Source: Pohlia nutans
Lineage: Eukaryota; Streptophyta; Bryopsida; Bryales; Mniaceae
Length of the DNA stretch: 64,000 nt
Assembly: GCA_022496805.1 (NCBI GenBank)
Contig: CM040092.1
Coordinates: 14,650,113-14,714,112 of the forward strand
Direction of reading: 5' to 3'
Shown here: positions 61,001 to 64,000 of the stretch, in pieces
How positions within the stretch are numbered: position 1 is the stretch's first letter
Layout of the letters: every line of letters begins with the position of its first letter
Translations under genes and position numbers: made by a program
Notes under the pieces: model-generated
The model's input: the letters and a program-made list of their open reading frames with translations, nothing else
Database searches by the model: none
Told to the model about the DNA's origin: nothing

Positions 61001-63316
61001 CAAAAGTGCAATAAGATGCGTTGAAAATGTGCATGTGTGTGTAGAAAAGGATGACCATAATGTGCATTTGTTCACTCAAACTGTTTTTTGTGGCATTGTG
61101 TTAAAAATCAAACAACGTAACAATCCAATGTAACGTCATATTTTAAGCAAGTACTACATTACTAGTGCTTGATTTATCAATCTATGTTAAATAATTTGTG
61201 GAACAAGTATATAATAAGGTCTAAGGTGTATACCTACACGTTGCTCCAACTGGTCAATTTCTTCACCATCCAAGCCTCGATTTAACACATATTGCTCAGG
61301 CCAAAATTCATGATCACCAAGATACTCAATTGGTATGAGTGAAGAAGCTTCTATCCCACATGACTTGGTTCCGTCTTGCCACAAAACATCCACTTTTGTC
61401 TTAGTTTTTACTACCAATGCAGCATCTTCTATTCCACTAATCCTTTTTATAGCTGCTGTGCGTTCTCTCTTTGCAACTCTTTTTTGTTGTTTGTTTTGTT
61501 TTTGCTTATGCACGTCTAAAGTATCTAGAATCATATTAGTATCAAGAGAAGACGATGATGTGGTGTCTAATTCTTGATTTTCATCAAAATCCACAGGACT
61601 ACTATGACCTGCAGATTTGTGGTCAAATAATTGTTGATTCAACAAGTTTGTTTCATTGTCATTAATCAAAATGTGTTCTTTTGCATCAAATCCTGGTGGC
61701 AAGAGTAGCCAATCACCTAGCTGCCAATTAGTGTGTGATATGTACATGAGTGGCACAAGTGAAGAAGGTTTTTGTAGCATTGCAGGTGCAACAGAAGGTT
61801 GCGTACCTGCAAATATATATGACTTATTTTTTAATAATGATAAATATATAACAGTAACCACGGTGAGAATGTGAAATGAACAAAATTTTTAAAGTACTAA
61901 AAACAAGTAGAAGAGACAAAAATAATATAATAAAACGAGGAAAATTATGTGCTAATCAATCTAGAAATTAAAAAAAAATACTTATTTTAATTCTTTAAAT
62001 GCTTGTCATTTTTCAAAATGATTTACAAATCAATTGGTTGATATATTAAAGAAGTATTTTGTGTAAAATTGCATTGATGTAAGTATGAGATAAAATCTAA
62101 TATCATTTTGAGATAAATCTTATTAAATGAAAATATTTTGGCAACATACCCGATAATGTAAGTGCTGAAGTTATCCACAATATGAGAATTGATCCAACCT
62201 CAACACTACTAACTATTCCTTCTGTTCGGGTTGCCTTCCATGCACCTTTTAGCCACTTTGCTGATTTAAAAACCCCAGGAGTAGCACCTCTTACTTTTTG
62301 GCCAGGATAATAAGGGGAATTTCTATCATCCATAAAAACACTTTGCATGGGGACTAAATGTTCAGTATCAACACGAAAAATTTTACATTTAGCTCCTCCA
62401 TCAAACATTACAGTTACATTATCCATAACTTCTTCAACACGTCCAAGCCAATTATTATAAATTACATAATCTCCTGGCATGTATGAACGTATCTATAGAA
62501 GAAATAGATATTATAAAAATAATTATATATGCTTTTTAACATTAAAACAATAAAACATAAACTACTTTTTAATATGTATTAAAAATAAAAAAAATTATTG
62601 CAAATTATTAGAAATAGTTCACAATATCATTCTCATCTTAGTTTTATAAACAAGTAAAAAATCATTAGAAATAACATAGAAACGTCATGTTGAATGTGTT
62701 ATCAATACACAAAATAACTTGAAAATTGTATTATCTTGTTCACATTCAAATTGACATTTCCATATTAATCATCTTGAATAGAACTATTTACTAGTAATAA
62801 GATTCTTTTATATAAATTAGTAAAAGAAAATTGTGAAATTTGTAACCTAATTAATATGTGGGTATGTTTTGTGTTGTATATTTAATTTGAAAATTTATAA
62901 CTCACATGTCGAAGCCTAAGACTATCAATTCCTTTCACAGTTTCTCCATTGATAAGCTCTAAATCCACAAACATACTAATCTCCATTACAATGCCTGTTT
63001 GGCCAATAGGATTTGCAACAAGAGCTACAACATCTCCAAGTACAAATGATCGATCAAGCAAATGGAGGTTAGTGATGTCTTCATTTAATTCTTGAGACTT
63101 CAACCACAACACTCTAGCAAATCCAAGTGGAATATCATTTTTTTTATTGTCTTCATTTTTAGTTGTAATTTCCAAATTTGGATTAGATGTTGAGTCACTA
63201 GGTAATCTAGAAACTATTCCAATTTGTTGTGGTTTTGAAATTAATTGAACCAAATCTTCTCTAATAAATTTAATTTCAGGTAGTGGCTGATCAACACATT
63301 CTACTAACATTTTCAT
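55051..63316 (-). CDS. UBC23: UBE2O / UBC23-PHO2-type E2 ubiquitin-conjugating enzyme (12 exons)
   Basis: A giant E2, 1172 residues (Arabidopsis UBC23 about 1100); the relative UBC24/PHO2 controls phosphate transporters. Exons, 5' to 3': 63316-62906, 62492-62150, 61806-61234, 60091-59879, 59772-59498, 59200-59069, 58847-58080, 57763-57694, 57533-57394, 56456-56145, 55897-55811, 55245-55051. All have GT-AG borders and the phases join without a break. The N-terminal half has SH3-like strand repeats (FVLGDVVALV, MPGDYVIYNNWLGRVEE, VDVLWQDGT, DLSWVGNVIEL). The UBC fold spans about 915-1075, with YVRVYEDRMDLIRAAILG, PYHDGVFIFDFHLP, RLNPNLYENGNVCLSLLNTW (catalytic C997) and LNVAPYFNEAGY. Exon 7 is poorly conserved and low in complexity. 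The start is the first in-frame Met before IREDLVQLI; no acceptor precedes it closely. Confidence 0.93.
59283..59380 (-). mobile_element. SINE-like retroposon in intron 5 of the E2 gene
   Basis: A reverse-strand copy of the element at 11877-11970: its tail appears as agatagatagatagaaactc, then gtcctcttttgaggccggc and tgaataaagtgtt. It lies between exon 5 and exon 6, clear of both splice sites. Flanking duplications are not clear. Confidence 0.7.
60168..61186. other. Intron 3 of the E2 gene, AT-rich
   Basis: Part of the 1142-bp intron 61233-60092. Very AT-rich, with no insertion recognised. Confidence 0.7.
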
Positions 63317-63491
63317 GATTCACAATTCAAATATTAAACATGAATTTTATTTTTTAAATAATAGTATCTTCATTTATATTGCATATTCTTTTCAATTCAA
63401 GGCCACTGCAAACCCTAAGAAATTTGTCATATAGAAGCTTCTTTAACATACATCTTTATTTATGAAGTTTCTAATGTAAAATTATATTTAA

Positions 63492-63716
63492 TTAACTCAA
63501 ATCAATAAGTGCTTTCATAGGGTGACATCTCCGAAGACCCACACTTTGCCCCTCATTGTCAATTTTTTCTTTAGACCTTTTCTTGCACTCCTCCTTCTTT
63601 TCAATTTTGTTCAAAGCATGCGCAATGTCCTTCAATGAGGGACCACTAGAAAGGTTAGGTTTGATTGACAACATATTTTCTAAAACCACTAGCTGAAACT
63701 CTTTCATTCTAAACAT
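63492..63716 (-). CDS. Short frame upstream of the E2 gene, unknown
   Basis: A 74-codon frame beginning MFRMKEFQLVVLENML, with a Lys/Glu-rich helix (IEKKEECKKRSKEK). It is on the E2 strand, 176 bp before that start. It may be an upstream exon of another gene, a leader exon, or chance. No family is recognised. Confidence 0.25.
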   Translation of the reverse strand: MFRMKEFQLVVLENMLSIKPNLSSGPSLKDIAHALNKIEKKEECKKRSKEKIDNEGQSVGLRRCHPMKALIDLS

Positions 63717-64000
63717 CCATTCTACATTTGTAAAATTATAAGTCGGATTTTTTTCTTAAATCATCTTAAGATGATAATTGAATTTAAATGATTATTTTGA
63801 AAGATTTATTTCTTGTCTCCTTTTTTTTCATCATCCTATGGTTTAAAATGTGTCCAGTTTGTTATGGTTTTTCTGTATACACAAGTATGAAATAATTATT
63901 TCAATTTATATTGTCAAAGAATTGAAAGAAATTGCTTTTCAAGCAATTGACCAGTCTTATAAGTGTAAGAATCTAGTCACTTTAGTTAAACAAACTAAAA
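63717..64000. other. AT-rich window edge, no gene seen
   Basis: Presumed 5' flank of the E2 gene. No distinct promoter element can be named. Confidence 0.4.

Overview
This is a land-plant nuclear segment: split genes with GT-AG introns, a bacterial-type PEP carboxylase of the plant/green-algal kind, and dense plant-type MITEs. It is AT-rich and very repetitive. A decayed plastid atpB fragment (4580-4780) reads VNK where I recall flowering-plant plastid atpB having VNE, which would fit a bryophyte or other non-flowering plant. That is a weak clue and I do not name a species.

Layout. From 1 to about 40.6 kb I see no convincing host gene. The stretch holds segmental repeats that recur two to four times, (TA)n microsatellites at repeat junctions, long foldback elements, and several small transposons whose target-site duplications or empty sites can be read in paralogous repeat copies. 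In the middle sits a 7.95-kb, GC-richer piggyBac element (21237-29183). It has TTAA target duplications, matching CCCTTTAACG termini, an intact 529-residue transposase with all catalytic aspartates, a second 503-codon frame upstream on the same strand, and two minisatellites (71 bp and 46 bp periods) between them.

From 40.6 kb to the end there are three genes. A LIFEGUARD/BI-1-like membrane protein (42224-44382, +, 4 coding exons, 257 aa) has an upstream 5'-UTR exon and a 360-bp hairpin just before its leader. A bacterial-type PEP carboxylase (47851-52603, +, 4 exons) ends in RNTG and has an apparent one-base frame break in its disordered insert. A UBE2O/UBC23/PHO2-type giant E2 ubiquitin-conjugating enzyme (63316-55051, -, 12 exons, 1172 aa) reconstructs without any frame break. 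The last two genes converge; between their 3' ends lies a TTAA-flanked MITE with a hAT-like element nested in it.

The linking theme is a TTAA-targeting system. At least five short elements in the window have piggyBac-like ends (CCCCTAA or CCCTTAA next to TTAA), and some share the CGTCCA...TGGACG subterminal palindrome of the large element. They look like non-autonomous relatives of it; one sits in an intron of the LIFEGUARD gene and one in the arm of a large foldback whose other arm keeps the empty TTAA site.
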